DNA of 64,000 nt, from positions 1,488,001 to 1,552,000 of the forward strand of contig CAXXXN010000001.1 in the NCBI GenBank assembly GCA_963677635.2. The letters are read 5' to 3'. Position 1 is the first letter of the stretch. The number at the start of each line of letters is the position of its first letter. Under the pieces are notes generated by a model that saw nothing but the letters and a program-made list of their open reading frames with translations, made no database searches and was not told the origin of the DNA. This document shows, piece by piece, positions 44,920 to 54,909 of the stretch. The translations under genes and the position numbers were made by a program. This DNA is from Pleomorphochaeta sp009930325. GTDB taxonomy: Bacteria; Spirochaetota; Spirochaetia; Sphaerochaetales; Sphaerochaetaceae.

Positions 44920-46014
44920 ATGAAAATTATGGGATTCCCTTTGATATACAAACAAGGGGAGAATTTGTTAGACACACTAGGATCTGAAATGAATATATTT
45001 GGGACAAAAGCTTTTATTGTTTCTGATCCATATATTAAGCAAACTTATGGTAATAGATTAATAGAATCTCTTAAAAAACAAGGTTTATTTTCTTATTCTG
45101 TAGATTTTTCTGGAGAAACTAATCCAGAAGAATTGGAAAGGTTAAATCAAAAATGTAAAGAAGAAAAATGTGATTTTGTAATTGGCTTTGGCGGTGGAAA
45201 ATCTCAAGATGCCGCAAAATCTGTAAAATTAGGTTTAAATATTCCAGTTGTGATAATACCTACAATAGCTTCAAATGATGCAGCAACAAGTAGACTTATT
45301 ATAACCTATACAAAAGAAGGGAAATTTTTAGGACCTAAATCTTTGAATACAAATCCTGAAGCAATTTATGTTGATACTTCTTTGATAATTAAAGCTCCAA
45401 TTAGATTTTTAATTGCAGGAATTGGAGATGCGCTTGCAACATATTTTGAAGCTATTCAATGTGAAGAATCAAACGTTGATAATTTCTTTGGAGCAAAAAG
45501 AACTGAAACATCTCTTGCGATTGCAAAAACCTGTTATGATGTAATTATTAAATATTCAAAAGATGCTGTAGATTCAGCAAAAAAAGGAATTATTAGTGAA
45601 TCTTTTGAAAAAATAATAGAAGCAAATGTTTTATTAAGCGGGCTTGGATTTGAAGGCTGTGGTGTTGCAGGAGCACATGGTATTTCTCAAGGATATACTT
45701 TAATTGACGATATTCACGCACTTCATGGCGAAGAAGTAGCAGTAGCGCTTTTGACTGAATTAATTATAGAAAATAGAAGTATTTCATTTATAAATGAAAT
45801 TTTAGAATTTTATCATGAAATAGGGCTACCTTGCTCATTAACTGATTTGGGTATTAAGAACTTAACAAATAATGAAATAAATATTATTTCAGAATTTTCA
45901 AGCAGACCTAATAGTAGGACTCATAATATAAATAAGAACATAACAAAAGAACTAGTTTTTAACTCTATTAAAAAATCTGAAGAATTAGTATCTGATTTTA
46001 GATTAAATATATAA
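44920..46014 (+). CDS. Glycerol-dehydrogenase-like iron/zinc alcohol dehydrogenase
   Basis: A 364-residue NAD-dependent enzyme of the GldA branch. GFGGGKSQDAAKS (89-101) binds the dinucleotide, and PTIASNDAATS (114-124) matches the GldA PTIASTDAPTS motif. The metal ligands are likely Asp170 (GIGDALATYFEA), His253 (GAHGISQG) and His269 (HALHGEEV). An upstream frame opens at 44842 inside dctP, but GGAGG sits just before ATG 44920. Being last in the TRAP operon, it probably oxidises or reduces the imported compound; the substrate need not be glycerol. Confidence 0.85.
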   Translation: MKIMGFPLIYKQGENLLDTLGSEMNIFGTKAFIVSDPYIKQTYGNRLIESLKKQGLFSYSVDFSGETNPEELERLNQKCKEEKCDFVIGFGGGKSQDAAKSVKLGLNIPVVIIPTIASNDAATSRLIITYTKEGKFLGPKSLNTNPEAIYVDTSLIIKAPIRFLIAGIGDALATYFEAIQCEESNVDNFFGAKRTETSLAIAKTCYDVIIKYSKDAVDSAKKGIISESFEKIIEANVLLSGLGFEGCGVAGAHGISQGYTLIDDIHALHGEEVAVALLTELIIENRSISFINEILEFYHEIGLPCSLTDLGIKNLTNNEINIISEFSSRPNSRTHNINKNITKELVFNSIKKSEELVSDFRLNI

Positions 46015-46129
46015 AATAGAATTATAATATTAATAAATATAAACTAATTAATTTAACACTAATAGATTAGTAAACTAATAAAAAATAATTACTATTACTT
46101 TCTTTAATTTTATAGTTGTGTAATCTATT

Positions 46130-46297
46130 TTTAGTTTAAATAAAGGAGGCAATATAAATTGTGTTAATTGTGTTATTTATATTTCTTTCATAAAATAATC
46201 TTTTGGAAACAATAATCTCCAAAAAATATAACATAATTAATATTTTGTAATCATTGCTTTAGTCTTTGTATTGACGATAAGCAATGATTCTTTTTTT
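46130..46297 (+). ncRNA. Possible small transcript ending at a terminator
   Basis: A strong AAGGAGG ribosome site near 46143-46149 precedes only a ten-codon frame (GTG-TTA-ATT...TCA-TAA). Two hairpins follow: TTTTGGA/TCCAAAA near 46202-46226 and a true terminator. The transcript could be the 3' tail of the TRAP operon or a separate small RNA. Confidence 0.25.
46249..46297 (+). terminator. Rho-independent terminator downstream of the TRAP operon
   Basis: AATCATTGCTT (46249-46259) and AAGCAATGATT (46279-46289) form a perfect 11-bp stem, then C and seven T. It lies 235 bp beyond the dehydrogenase stop. Confidence 0.85.
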
Positions 46298-46740
46298 ACA
46301 ATATAAACAATTAAGGTGATACCATTTTTACTTTTTAAGGTGATTCTGCCTTTAAGTTATATGATTCCCTCCAGATTCAATTTATATCATTTATGAGATT
46401 GACAATTCTAATCGTTTTTCATCTAAATCCATTTGTAATGGGCCTAGTTTTTTTAACTGAAGTTTCTTTGTTTTTTGTTTTATTTGATGTTTGATTGTTA
46501 AATATTATTAAAATTAAATTTTCATATAAAAAAATTAGTCTAACACTAAATTAGTGATTATATTTTTATTATAGAATAAAAAATATTTTTTTTAGAGACT
46601 TATTGTACCAAAGAATGAATTATTTTATTTTTTTAGATTCTTTTCAAATCTTATTCTCTTAATAAACTAATATAGGTTTAATAAAATGATATAAAAAGTG
46701 TAAAGTCTCGATAATTACACTTAAATGAATCTTGAAAGAG
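46298..46740. other. AT-rich gap before the converging LysE gene
   Basis: No supportable gene. A minus-strand frame around 46390-46480 contains KLGPLQMDLDEKRLELS, which could be coding residue of a lost gene, but it is short and broken by stops. Confidence 0.4.
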
Positions 46741-47343
46741 TTATTTCATCAATAATAATTTTATAGCTATCGATAACATAATAATACCAATTATAAAATC
46801 TAAGACCTTCCAGGACTTAGGGTTTTTAAAAAGTGGTGTAAAGAATCTAGACCCATAGCCTAAAGAGAAAAAGAATATAAAAGAAGCTGAAATTGCTCCA
46901 AGAGAAAACTGTAACTTTTGATCAGGAAATTGCGTAGATACTGAGCCTAAAAGTATTACAGTATCAAGATATACATGTGGATTGAGCCAAGTTAGGGCTA
47001 GACAAATAAGAGCTGCCTTTAATCTGGATGCTTTTATATCTGTTTTTGTATCTATAGCTTCAGATTTTTTAAAAGAAGAATAGATACTTTTTATTGCATA
47101 AATAGTTAAAAATAAAAAACCGCCATATTTTGAAAAAGTTATAACTAATGGAAACCTTTGGATTATTATTCCAAAACCTGAGACTCCCAGTGTTATTAAA
47201 ATAGCATCTGATAAACCACAAATCATACTAATCATAAAAACATATTGTTTTTTAAGACCTTGTTTTAAAACAAATGCATTTTGAGCACCTATGGCTAAAA
47301 TTAATGATAGCCCCAATAGAAAAGCAGATATAAAAGTATTCAT
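46741..47343 (-). CDS. LysE/ArgO-family amino-acid exporter
   Basis: A 200-residue protein with six membrane helices. SLILAIGAQNAFVLKQGL (13-30), DAILITLGVSG and LTWLNPHVYLDTVILLG are the diagnostic LysE/ArgO strings, closer to ArgO/YggA than to RhtB. It exports lysine, arginine or similar basic amino acids. It stands alone; no LysG/ArgP-type regulator is near. Confidence 0.9.
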   Translation of the reverse strand: MNTFISAFLLGLSLILAIGAQNAFVLKQGLKKQYVFMISMICGLSDAILITLGVSGFGIIIQRFPLVITFSKYGGFLFLTIYAIKSIYSSFKKSEAIDTKTDIKASRLKAALICLALTWLNPHVYLDTVILLGSVSTQFPDQKLQFSLGAISASFIFFFSLGYGSRFFTPLFKNPKSWKVLDFIIGIIMLSIAIKLLLMK

Positions 47344-48253
47344 AAGTTAAGGATATATCATATATTTATTGTTAGCGTCAATTCTGGTGCTTTAATATAT
47401 ATTTTCTTAAATTAAGTTTAGATATCAAATGACCAAATATGAAAGATTACAGAAGCAATAAATCAGCTTGAAAGTGTTAACGTTGTTTGCAAAGTAACTG
47501 GAAAACCCGTTTTAAATGTTGATGTTTTTATTAAACTTCTCAAATCTCAATATATGCTATATACCCAAGCTTTAGCTATAAATTGTTTAATTTCTAAATC
47601 ATTTTCAATGCTATCCATAGTACTATATAAAAGAGTTTTTTGCTTTTATGTGTTCAATTTTTTTATTAAAACTTTTTAAACTGCAAAATATAATAATAGT
47701 AATATGATTAAAATGTATAAAATTTTATTTATTTCTAATTAGTAAATGTTAGTAAAATTTATAAAACTATATTTTTTAATAGAGAAAAACTTTAAAAAGG
47801 TGTATTATTTAAGAGTAAGGTAATTTAGGAAGAAGAAGATAATTTTATATGTGTTTTTTACTTGAGAGTTATAATACATTTTTGTTGAATTATTAATTAG
47901 CCTTGTTTTTGTTACTTTAGGTATTGTTAGAAAAAGATAGATAAAAAACTTCTTATAAATAATTTTAATCCATAATTATATTATCTATTTTTTAATCTGA
48001 ATAATTAATATTTGAGAAAAGTTTTAGATACTAAATTTTACTTATAAAATAAAATTCCTTAATTTAACTCTCTATAGAGCGTGTTAATAAAATTTAGCAG
48101 TTAATGTATTAAGAATAATCCTATTTTAAATAGATAATTATAAATAAAACATAAAGTTATTACAGTTTTTAGTAATTTTTGATGATATAAAATCTTATAA
48201 AATTTCTAATTTTACAAAAGGTTTAAAATGATTTTTCATTCTGAGAGGTGTTT
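47344..48253. other. Long gap upstream of the oxidoreductase genes
   Basis: A 78-codon frame at 47443-47679 (KITEAINQLESVNVVCKVTG...) has no start or ribosome site and matches nothing I know; it may be a gene remnant. The rest is AT-rich with no evident structure. Confidence 0.4.
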
Positions 48254-49972
48254 ATGAATAAAAAGAAAAATTTGTTTTCAAAAGATGTTTCTATTGTTTT
48301 ATGTGGTAAAGCTGGACAAGGCATAAAAACTATAGAATTAATTTTAGTTCATGTTTTAAAACAGAGTGGGTATAATGTTTTTTCTACAAAAGAGTATATG
48401 TCTAGAGTTAGGGGTGGGAGTAATTCAACCATAATAAGAGTCTCTGATAAAAACGTAAAATCTATGAAAAACAAGATTGATATTCTTATTCCATTAGATA
48501 ATCAAGCTATAGATCATGTTTCTGATAGACTGTCAGAAGATACAATAATTCTAGGTGATAAAGAATTATTTAAAGATACTAAATATGAAATAATATCTAT
48601 TCCATTTATAAAAACAGCAAAAGAAATTGGAAATAAAATTTATGAAAATATTGTTGCTTGTGGTGCCATCTTAGCCCTTTTTAATAATAATCTAGAAATT
48701 TTAAATGAATATATAACTAATAAATTTAAAACAAAGAGTAATGATATAATAAAAGATAATATTGCAGCTGCAAAAAAAGGCTATGAATTAGGAAAAGAGT
48801 TATATGATAATTCTATAATTAGAATTGATATAGCGTCTAATCCTGAAATAAAAAATGATTATTTTTTAAATGGAAATGATGCAATTGGCTTTGGAGCTTT
48901 GATGGGTGGTTGTAATTTTATTTCTTCATATCCTATGTCTCCTGGTACTGGTGTGTTAACATTTTTGTCAGAACATTCAAAAGAAATGGGAATAGTTGTT
49001 GAACAAGCTGAAGATGAAATATCAGCTGTAAATATGTCGATTGGGGCTTGGTATGCTGGTGCTAGAGCTCTTGTTACTACTTCTGGAGGTGGTTTTGCTC
49101 TTATGGGTGAGGGTATAAGTCTTTCAGGTGTTTTAGAAACTCCAACAGTAATTCACTTAGCTCAAAGACCTGGCCCAGGAACAGGGTTGCCTACTAGAAC
49201 CGAACAAGGTGATCTAGAAGTTGCATTATATTCAGGTCATGGGGAATTCCCAAGAATAATTTTAGCACCAAGTAGTATTGAAAATACCATAAAACTAACA
49301 GCTGAAGCTTTTAATCTTGCTGATAAATACCAATCGCCAGTTATTATTTTATCAGACCAATATTTTTTGGATACATTCTATAATACAAAGAATCTCAATC
49401 TTGATACAGAAATTCAAAATCATATTATAAAAACTGAAAAAGATTATAAACGATATGAGGTTAGTGATAGTGGAATTTCAAAGAGAGGAATACCTGGTTT
49501 TGGTAAGGGCTTAGTTCGTGTTGATAGTGATGAACATGATGAAGAGGGAAGAATAACCGAAGATATGGGTGTTCGAGTTACTATGACAGATAAGAGGCTT
49601 AAAAAATTAGATCTAATAAAAGAATCAATAATTGATCCAATATTTACTGGTTCACAAGATTATGACACTTTAGTTATTGGATGGGGGTCAACTTATAATG
49701 TTATAAAAGAAGCTTTAGAAGAGATTGATAATAAAAAGATTTCTTATCTTCATTTTGAACAAGTGTATCCAATTAGTAATAAAGTTAAACCATACTTAAA
49801 GAAAGCTAAAAATATAATTATTATTGAAAATAATGCAACCGCACAATTTTCAAAGCTTTTATGCATTTCTACAGGTATTGAAATTAAGAATACTATTTTA
49901 AAATACAATGGGATACATTTTTATCAAGAAGAATTGGTTTTGAAGATCAACGAATTAGCAGGAGATAAATAA
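48254..49972 (+). CDS. korA: 2-oxoacid:acceptor oxidoreductase, fused gamma-alpha subunit
   Basis: A 572-residue subunit. Residues 8-185 are the gamma domain (IVLCGKAGQGIKTIELILVHVL, STKEYMSRVRGGSN). Residues 200-450 are the alpha domain with GNDAIGFGALMGGCNFISSYPMSPGT, EQAEDEISAVNMSIGA, TTSGGGFALMGEGISLSG and QRPGPGTGLPTRTEQGDL. Together with the beta subunit it oxidises a 2-oxoacid to its CoA ester and passes electrons to ferredoxin. The form resembles KorA of 2-oxoglutarate enzymes, but related enzymes take branched-chain or other acids. GTG 48248 is also open; GAGAGG five bases before ATG 48254 favours the latter. Confidence 0.9.
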   Translation: MNKKKNLFSKDVSIVLCGKAGQGIKTIELILVHVLKQSGYNVFSTKEYMSRVRGGSNSTIIRVSDKNVKSMKNKIDILIPLDNQAIDHVSDRLSEDTIILGDKELFKDTKYEIISIPFIKTAKEIGNKIYENIVACGAILALFNNNLEILNEYITNKFKTKSNDIIKDNIAAAKKGYELGKELYDNSIIRIDIASNPEIKNDYFLNGNDAIGFGALMGGCNFISSYPMSPGTGVLTFLSEHSKEMGIVVEQAEDEISAVNMSIGAWYAGARALVTTSGGGFALMGEGISLSGVLETPTVIHLAQRPGPGTGLPTRTEQGDLEVALYSGHGEFPRIILAPSSIENTIKLTAEAFNLADKYQSPVIILSDQYFLDTFYNTKNLNLDTEIQNHIIKTEKDYKRYEVSDSGISKRGIPGFGKGLVRVDSDEHDEEGRITEDMGVRVTMTDKRLKKLDLIKESIIDPIFTGSQDYDTLVIGWGSTYNVIKEALEEIDNKKISYLHFEQVYPISNKVKPYLKKAKNIIIIENNATAQFSKLLCISTGIEIKNTILKYNGIHFYQEELVLKINELAGDK

Positions 49973-50832
49973 TGAATAATAAATTTACTATACAAGGACA
50001 AGATATAGCCTGGTGCCCTGGATGTGGAAACTTTTCAATATTAGAAACAATTAAAACTGCTCTAGATGAACTTTCTCTTGAAAGGGAAAATATAGTTATG
50101 GTTTCAGGAATTGGTCAAGCTGCAAAAATGCCACAATATATTGATACAAACTTTTTTAATGGTCTACATGGAAGAGCTTTACCTGTAGCAACTGCCATTA
50201 AAGCTACAAATCCAAATTTAACAGTTGTCGCAGAAAGTGGAGAAGGTGATATGTATGGAGAAGGAGGAAATCATTTTATTCATACGATTAGAAGAAATGT
50301 AAATTTAACTAATATTGTTCACAATAATATGATTTATGGTCTCACAAAAGGACAAGCTTCCCCCACAACCCAAGTTGGAATGAAAACAACTTTACAAATT
50401 TTTGGTGTAACTAATGAACCTTTTAATCCAATGGCTGTTGCAATATCTCTTGGAGCCTCTTTTGTAGCTAGGGCTTTTAGTGGTGATAAAGAAATAACAA
50501 AAGAAATAATAAAAAAAGCTATACTACATAAAGGTTATTCAATTGTGGATATTTTTCAACCATGTGTCTCATTCAATAAAATTAATAGTTTTAAATGGTT
50601 TAAAGAAAATACTTATTATTTGGATGATAATTATGATCCAACAAATCAAATAGAAGCTTTTAAAAAAGCCTTAGAAACTGATAAATTCCCATTAGGCGTT
50701 TTGTTTATAAATGAGGATCGTAAAACTTCATTTGAAGATAATTTAGTAGCTTATGAAGATAATAAATTACCTTTATTTGAAAGAGGAAGAGATTTAGAAT
50801 CTGTAAAGTTATTAATAGAAAAAATGAAGTAA
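49972..50832 (+). CDS. korB: 2-oxoacid:acceptor oxidoreductase, beta subunit (thiamine diphosphate-binding)
   Basis: A 286-residue subunit. IAWCPGCGNFSILETIKTAL at the start holds the CPGCG motif, GIGQAAKMPQYI and LHGRALPVATAIKATNP follow, and GEGDMYGEGGNHFIHTIRRN with NNMIYGLTKGQASPT forms the Mg-thiamine diphosphate site. It shares one base with the stop of the alpha gene (TAATG). No delta/ferredoxin subunit is encoded nearby, as in other two-gene Kor systems. Confidence 0.92.
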   Translation: MNNKFTIQGQDIAWCPGCGNFSILETIKTALDELSLERENIVMVSGIGQAAKMPQYIDTNFFNGLHGRALPVATAIKATNPNLTVVAESGEGDMYGEGGNHFIHTIRRNVNLTNIVHNNMIYGLTKGQASPTTQVGMKTTLQIFGVTNEPFNPMAVAISLGASFVARAFSGDKEITKEIIKKAILHKGYSIVDIFQPCVSFNKINSFKWFKENTYYLDDNYDPTNQIEAFKKALETDKFPLGVLFINEDRKTSFEDNLVAYEDNKLPLFERGRDLESVKLLIEKMK

Positions 50833-50963
50833 TAATTTCACATTTCTAAATATGCAAAATGAATTTAATAGATATTATTCTAAAGAAATTATGATATAAT
50901 ATATTAGATTTATGGTATCTTAAAGTAAACAAAAAAGTTTATTAAGTAATCTATGATAAGAAG

Positions 50964-51037
50964 GTTTGGCTAGAATGTTGGATAAAATACAACAAAAAAA
51001 GTTTTTATAATAATATTCTTCATTCTAATAGCCAAAC
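50964..51037. repeat. Long imperfect inverted repeat
   Basis: GTTTGGCTAGAATG (50964-50977) pairs with CATTCTAATAGCCAAAC (51021-51037) apart from a 3-base insertion, enclosing about 43 bases. It may be the terminator of the oxidoreductase operon or the end of a small mobile element. Confidence 0.55.
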
Positions 51038-51201
51038 TTGTTTGTAAAATTTGATTATCGACTTTACATGTTCAGCATATGAAAAAGAAATAGAGAAGCG
51101 TGAGAAGTTTGAATGTATGATTATATGGTTTTACTCTTCAATTTAATAGTTTTAGAGCCGTTTATTCTATATTTAATTGGATGTAAGAAGGTATGGAATA
51201 A

Positions 51202-51273
51202 TCACCTGAGAAAGTAGCAAGAAAAATTCTTTATAATATGCCAGAAATTATGAAACAATATTTTGAAAAATAG
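51202..51273 (+). pseudogene. Possible C-terminal end of a short-chain dehydrogenase
   Basis: Twenty-three codons read SPEKVARKILYNMPEIMKQY and end at TAG. The SPExVAxxIL pattern is typical of short-chain dehydrogenase C-termini. Preceded directly by a stop codon. Weak evidence. Confidence 0.2.
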
Positions 51274-51318
51274 AACATATTATCATAATAGGCTTTTTCC
51301 AATCCCAAATCTTCTCTT

Positions 51319-51747
51319 TTATAAATTATTAAAAAATGTTCTTCTTTTTTTGTAGTATGCATTAATTAATATGGAGATTGTAAATGTAATGAATATTGAT
51401 AATAGGATTTGCCATTTTATATTTTTATTTATAAATATAAGTTTATAACCAATTTGGATATTTAAATTATGGAATAGTACAAATATAATATTTATGATAA
51501 GCACAATTTTTAATGTTATCATAGAATTAGTTTTTCTATTATAGAGTACATAAAATAGGTACACAAATGAGATAATTCCAATTATTCCCCAAATCCCATC
51601 ACTAATTAAACTCATATTAAATGCGTTAATTTCAATAGAGATAAAATTGATTATTATTATAGGTATTATAATGTAAATAAAAAGTTTGTGAAATCGTAAA
51701 GAAGAAGTTTCATTTTGTTCAAAATGCTTTTGTTGATTATTTCCCAT
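51319..51747 (-). CDS. Unrecognised membrane protein with four helices
   Basis: A 142-residue protein with a polar start (MGNNQQKHFEQNETSS) and four hydrophobic segments at about 22-40, 48-68, 78-97 and 111-131. No family recognised. A strong AGGAGG lies before the ATG on the minus strand, so it is very likely a real gene. It is followed upstream by another small membrane protein. Confidence 0.65.
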   Translation of the reverse strand: MGNNQQKHFEQNETSSLRFHKLFIYIIIPIIIINFISIEINAFNMSLISDGIWGIIGIISFVYLFYVLYNRKTNSMITLKIVLIINIIFVLFHNLNIQIGYKLIFINKNIKWQILLSIFITFTISILINAYYKKRRTFFNNL

Positions 51748-51850
51748 ATATCCTCCTTAAAAATTGTAATAATATGCTTATTTTTTTATTTATCACAAAT
51801 TGTTAGAACTTATTTTACTAAACTGAATTTATAATTTTTGATTTTTCCGT

Positions 51851-52048
51851 TTATTGTCTCTTTTTTTTAATCCATGGAGCTAATTTATTTCTCCATAAGT
51901 TTGAACTTACAAAAGAGAAATTTAAAATAAAGAATAATAGATAAAAATACCAATCAGTCATGTTTCCATAAATAAATTGAATAATAAAAAATACTGATGT
52001 AATTCCCATGGAATATATTAATCGTTGTTTTAAATTAGATTTATTCAT
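51851..52048 (-). CDS. Small two-helix membrane protein
   Basis: A 65-residue protein with two hydrophobic segments (about 12-28 and 33-50) and a basic tail (WIKKKRQ). AAGGAT lies about seven bases before the ATG, supporting expression. No family recognised. It may be co-transcribed with the 142-residue membrane protein gene downstream. Confidence 0.6.
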   Translation of the reverse strand: MNKSNLKQRLIYSMGITSVFFIIQFIYGNMTDWYFYLLFFILNFSFVSSNLWRNKLAPWIKKKRQ

Positions 52049-52175
52049 AAACTTATCCTTTTGTTATTTAATAAAATATTTGACCTTTTCTTTTTATTTT
52101 TTTATATGCAACTTAAAATATTAAAATATTATATTCTTTAAATGAGCAGAGTTTGCTTTATTATTTTGTTATATT

Positions 52176-53084
52176 TTAAAGCATTCGGATAGCTCTTATT
52201 TTAAGGTCTTGCCATTTTGATCTATAACGTATTCTTTGTGAGGGAAGAAGAACTTTATCATTAAGAAATAATACACACCAAGCAGATTCTGTTGCATGAT
52301 TACTCGAGCTCCAAAAAATAGTTTTTGGATAATCTATTTCTTCTTTGGATGAATAGGTTGGATATTGATGATTTAAAACATTCCAAATTTCTTCTAATTC
52401 ATAAACTGATGGTAAAAACCAATCATCAAATATTATTCCATCATTTATTACTTCTAACTCCCAACAATAAGATGCTGCATTAATTTCTTTATCTGCTATT
52501 AAATTGTCAAGTATTATTAATGTGTTGGATAACCCTTTTCCAATTTCTTTACTGCTGTCAGAAATTTTATAATTACCCCATATTGAATTTTCCCAAGCAA
52601 TATTTTCTCCTTCACTCGTTCTAGGAGCTGCTTCTAAATATCTCCAGCCTTCATTGTAGTTGCCCTTATCATAAAAGATTGTACCTCCTGATGGGCCTTC
52701 TTCTCCTATATTGTAAGTTGGAAAATTATCTACAAATTTATATGTTCCCTTATTTTCCAAAGAAGATATAAAGCCATTAAATGACTTTGATCTAAGAGTA
52801 GTATTAGTGTTTATAGCTATTGGTCTTCTATATTTTTTACTTCTAAAAGTTGGGGTACTCCCATCTATTGTATAATAAATAGTATCAGAGGGATTATCAG
52901 TTGAAAGTTTAATAAATAATTGGGTCCCTTTTTGATATAATCCTGGATTTTTTGAAAACATAACCATTGATTCTTGAAAGAAATAATTCTGAAAAAGGTT
53001 ACAACTACTTAATATAATTAATGATGTACAACATAAAGTTGAAATAAAAAAAATATTCAATTTAAATAAATTGTTTTTTCTCAC
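52176..53084 (-). CDS. Lipoprotein with chitobiase-type repeat and DUF1566/Lcl domain
   Basis: About 302 residues. The signal peptide ends IILSSC, a lipobox. A CHB_HEX_C-like domain follows (TIYYTIDGSTPTFRSKKYRRP), then a DUF1566 domain with GPSGGTIFYDKG, WENSIWGNYKISDSS, DDWFLPSVYELEEIWNVL and FWSSSNHATESAWCV. Both are surface or adhesin-type modules. The frame extends to ATG 53138 and ATG 53093, but AGGATG sits six bases before GTG 53084, which gives a normal signal peptide MRKNNLFKLNIFF; I choose that start. A decayed relative lies at 61985-62359. Confidence 0.75.
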   Translation of the reverse strand: MRKNNLFKLNIFFISTLCCTSLIILSSCNLFQNYFFQESMVMFSKNPGLYQKGTQLFIKLSTDNPSDTIYYTIDGSTPTFRSKKYRRPIAINTNTTLRSKSFNGFISSLENKGTYKFVDNFPTYNIGEEGPSGGTIFYDKGNYNEGWRYLEAAPRTSEGENIAWENSIWGNYKISDSSKEIGKGLSNTLIILDNLIADKEINAASYCWELEVINDGIIFDDWFLPSVYELEEIWNVLNHQYPTYSSKEEIDYPKTIFWSSSNHATESAWCVLFLNDKVLLPSQRIRYRSKWQDLKIRAIRML

Positions 53085-53138
53085 AAAATACATCCTATAA
53101 TAAATTATTATAATATATGAATATTTAGTTGTAAACAA

Positions 53139-53727
53139 CTATTAGAATACTAACCTAATAAAATATTTTTTTCATGTGAATAATTAATCTCTATAATCAA
53201 TAATAAGAAACTATATTATAAAATATTTATTTATATTTTCCAACATTTAGTCACTAGATTTTTATTACTTGTATAGTTTTGTAATAACTTTTTTTTATGT
53301 TTTATTTGTCAAAATATTATTGTAATTTATTTTGACTTTCTTTTCTTAATATTTTAAATATTGAATTAATTTGATTATTCTTAGAATACCAAGTAGAATA
53401 AATTTGTTAAACAATTTGATTAGATATATAATAAAACTTTATTGTAAAGTAAAATATTTGCTATTTTTTTAATTTTTATAATAGCTATTTTAAAGAGGTA
53501 GACAAAGATATAATTGTATATTGAAAATAATTAAAAGAAAAAATTCTAGTATGAAATCAAAAAATATTAACTAACCTTTATAGGTAAATAAGATTTTTTA
53601 GTTTTGTACTTGAGTGTGAGTTTCCTTCATATTGTAATGTCTAAAATTCATTATTTATATTTTACATTTAAATAAATCTATTTTTTTCAATTTTATGGGA
53701 CTTTTTCTCTTGTGCAAAAAACATAAT
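53139..53727. other. Long AT-rich gap between divergent genes
   Basis: No gene seen. The only clear structure is the inverted repeat that follows at 53728-53768, close to the efflux operon start. Confidence 0.5.
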
Positions 53728-53768
53728 ATTTATATCTTAATGATACATAGTCTCATTAAGATATAAAT
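53728..53768 (+). promoter_or_regulatory. Perfect 16-bp inverted repeat before the RND operon
   Basis: ATTTATATCTTAATGA (53728-53743), 9-bp spacer, TCATTAAGATATAAAT (53753-53768). The arms are perfect complements. It ends 29 bp before the first ATG of the efflux operon, a typical place for a repressor site or promoter overlap. No regulator gene adjoins it. Confidence 0.7.
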
Positions 53769-53797
53769 TGAGAATATAAAACACAAAGAGGTACCAT

Positions 53798-54898
53798 ATG
53801 AAGCGAGCAGTAAACATTATATCTATTACTTTATTTTTATTTCTTCCCTTATTTTTTTCTTCATGTACAAAAAATAATATAGAAGAACAAAACCCCATTG
53901 TGCTTGATGAAGTCTCAGCAGCAACAGATTACACTCAAGTAGTATCTTCAGCTGTTGAAATAAAAAAAGCTGCCTTGCGTGATCGAGTCCTTGCTAGTGG
54001 CACCATCCAGGGTCTCGAGGAAGTAAATATTAAGGCACGGACTTCAGGTGTTATTAAATCAATTGATTTTAACTTGGGTTCAAAATTAGAAAAAGATCAA
54101 GTTCTAATGGTTTTAGATGATACTATTCCTTCTTTGAATGTTAGTCAGTTGAAAACCCAGTATGAAAATAGTCTTAAAGAACTTGAGGCCAACAAGAAAC
54201 TTTACGATCGAGGGGCTATTTCCCTCGTTCAGTTAACTCAAACACAAAGTACTGTAGATGGACTTAATGCTCAACTTGAACAGGTGAAGACCAACTTGGA
54301 GAACACAAAAATAATTACTCCAATAGCTGGCAGTGTTGCAGAGAAAACTAACCTTGTTGTTGGAGATCTTATACAAGCTGGAACACAAATTGTTAGAGTC
54401 GTAGATCTTGAACATTTGCGTATTACGATACCGGTTGGCCAGAATCAGCTCTTTCTTATAAAGGAAGGCGCTCCAGCCCGCATTACCATCAAGACTCCAA
54501 CAGAGAATATCGAGGCTGAAGGTAAGGTAAGTGGTATTAGCGCAAGTAGTGATTCGAGAACAGGAAGTTGGTCAGTATTAGTAGATTTTATTAATCCAAA
54601 ACCTTCTATTATAAAAGCAGGAATAAGTGCAGATGTAATCATATTTAATGAGGATGCACCAGTTTATACTTTGGTCCCAAATTCAGCAATGGTTTACCGT
54701 AATGGAGAGACTTCAATTTATATGGTTGAAGGTAATAGTGCAAAACAGGTTAAAGTAAAAGTTGTTGATCAGTATGGAGACCAAAGTGCTATCGAAAGTC
54801 TCGATGAGGGTATTACCCTCGTTGGAGAGAAAGTGTTAGTAAGTGCATTATCCCGTATTTTGGATGGCACCTCTGTTATAACCCAAGAAAACGAGTAA
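53798..54898 (+). CDS. RND efflux periplasmic adaptor (membrane fusion lipoprotein)
   Basis: A 366-residue lipoprotein; PLFFSSC places the lipidated Cys at 23. The order is barrel-sandwich half (ILASGTIQGLEEVNIKARTSGVIKSI-type strands near 65-95), coiled-coil hairpin (TQYENSLKELEANKKLYDRG...QLTQTQSTVDGLNAQLEQVK), second lipoyl half (NTKIITPIAGSVAEKTNLVVGDLIQ) and beta-barrel. It bridges the inner-membrane pump and TolC. Base composition is less AT-rich than the surroundings. The pump gene begins 12 bp later. Confidence 0.92.
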   Translation: MKRAVNIISITLFLFLPLFFSSCTKNNIEEQNPIVLDEVSAATDYTQVVSSAVEIKKAALRDRVLASGTIQGLEEVNIKARTSGVIKSIDFNLGSKLEKDQVLMVLDDTIPSLNVSQLKTQYENSLKELEANKKLYDRGAISLVQLTQTQSTVDGLNAQLEQVKTNLENTKIITPIAGSVAEKTNLVVGDLIQAGTQIVRVVDLEHLRITIPVGQNQLFLIKEGAPARITIKTPTENIEAEGKVSGISASSDSRTGSWSVLVDFINPKPSIIKAGISADVIIFNEDAPVYTLVPNSAMVYRNGETSIYMVEGNSAKQVKVKVVDQYGDQSAIESLDEGITLVGEKVLVSALSRILDGTSVITQENE

Positions 54899-54909
54899 AG
54901 GAACAGCTT

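Larger units (their letters stand above)
50833..51318. other. Gap after the oxidoreductase genes
   Basis: Besides the inverted repeat and the tiny dehydrogenase-like fragment, no gene is seen. A TATAAT near 50893-50898 has no convincing -35. Confidence 0.4.
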
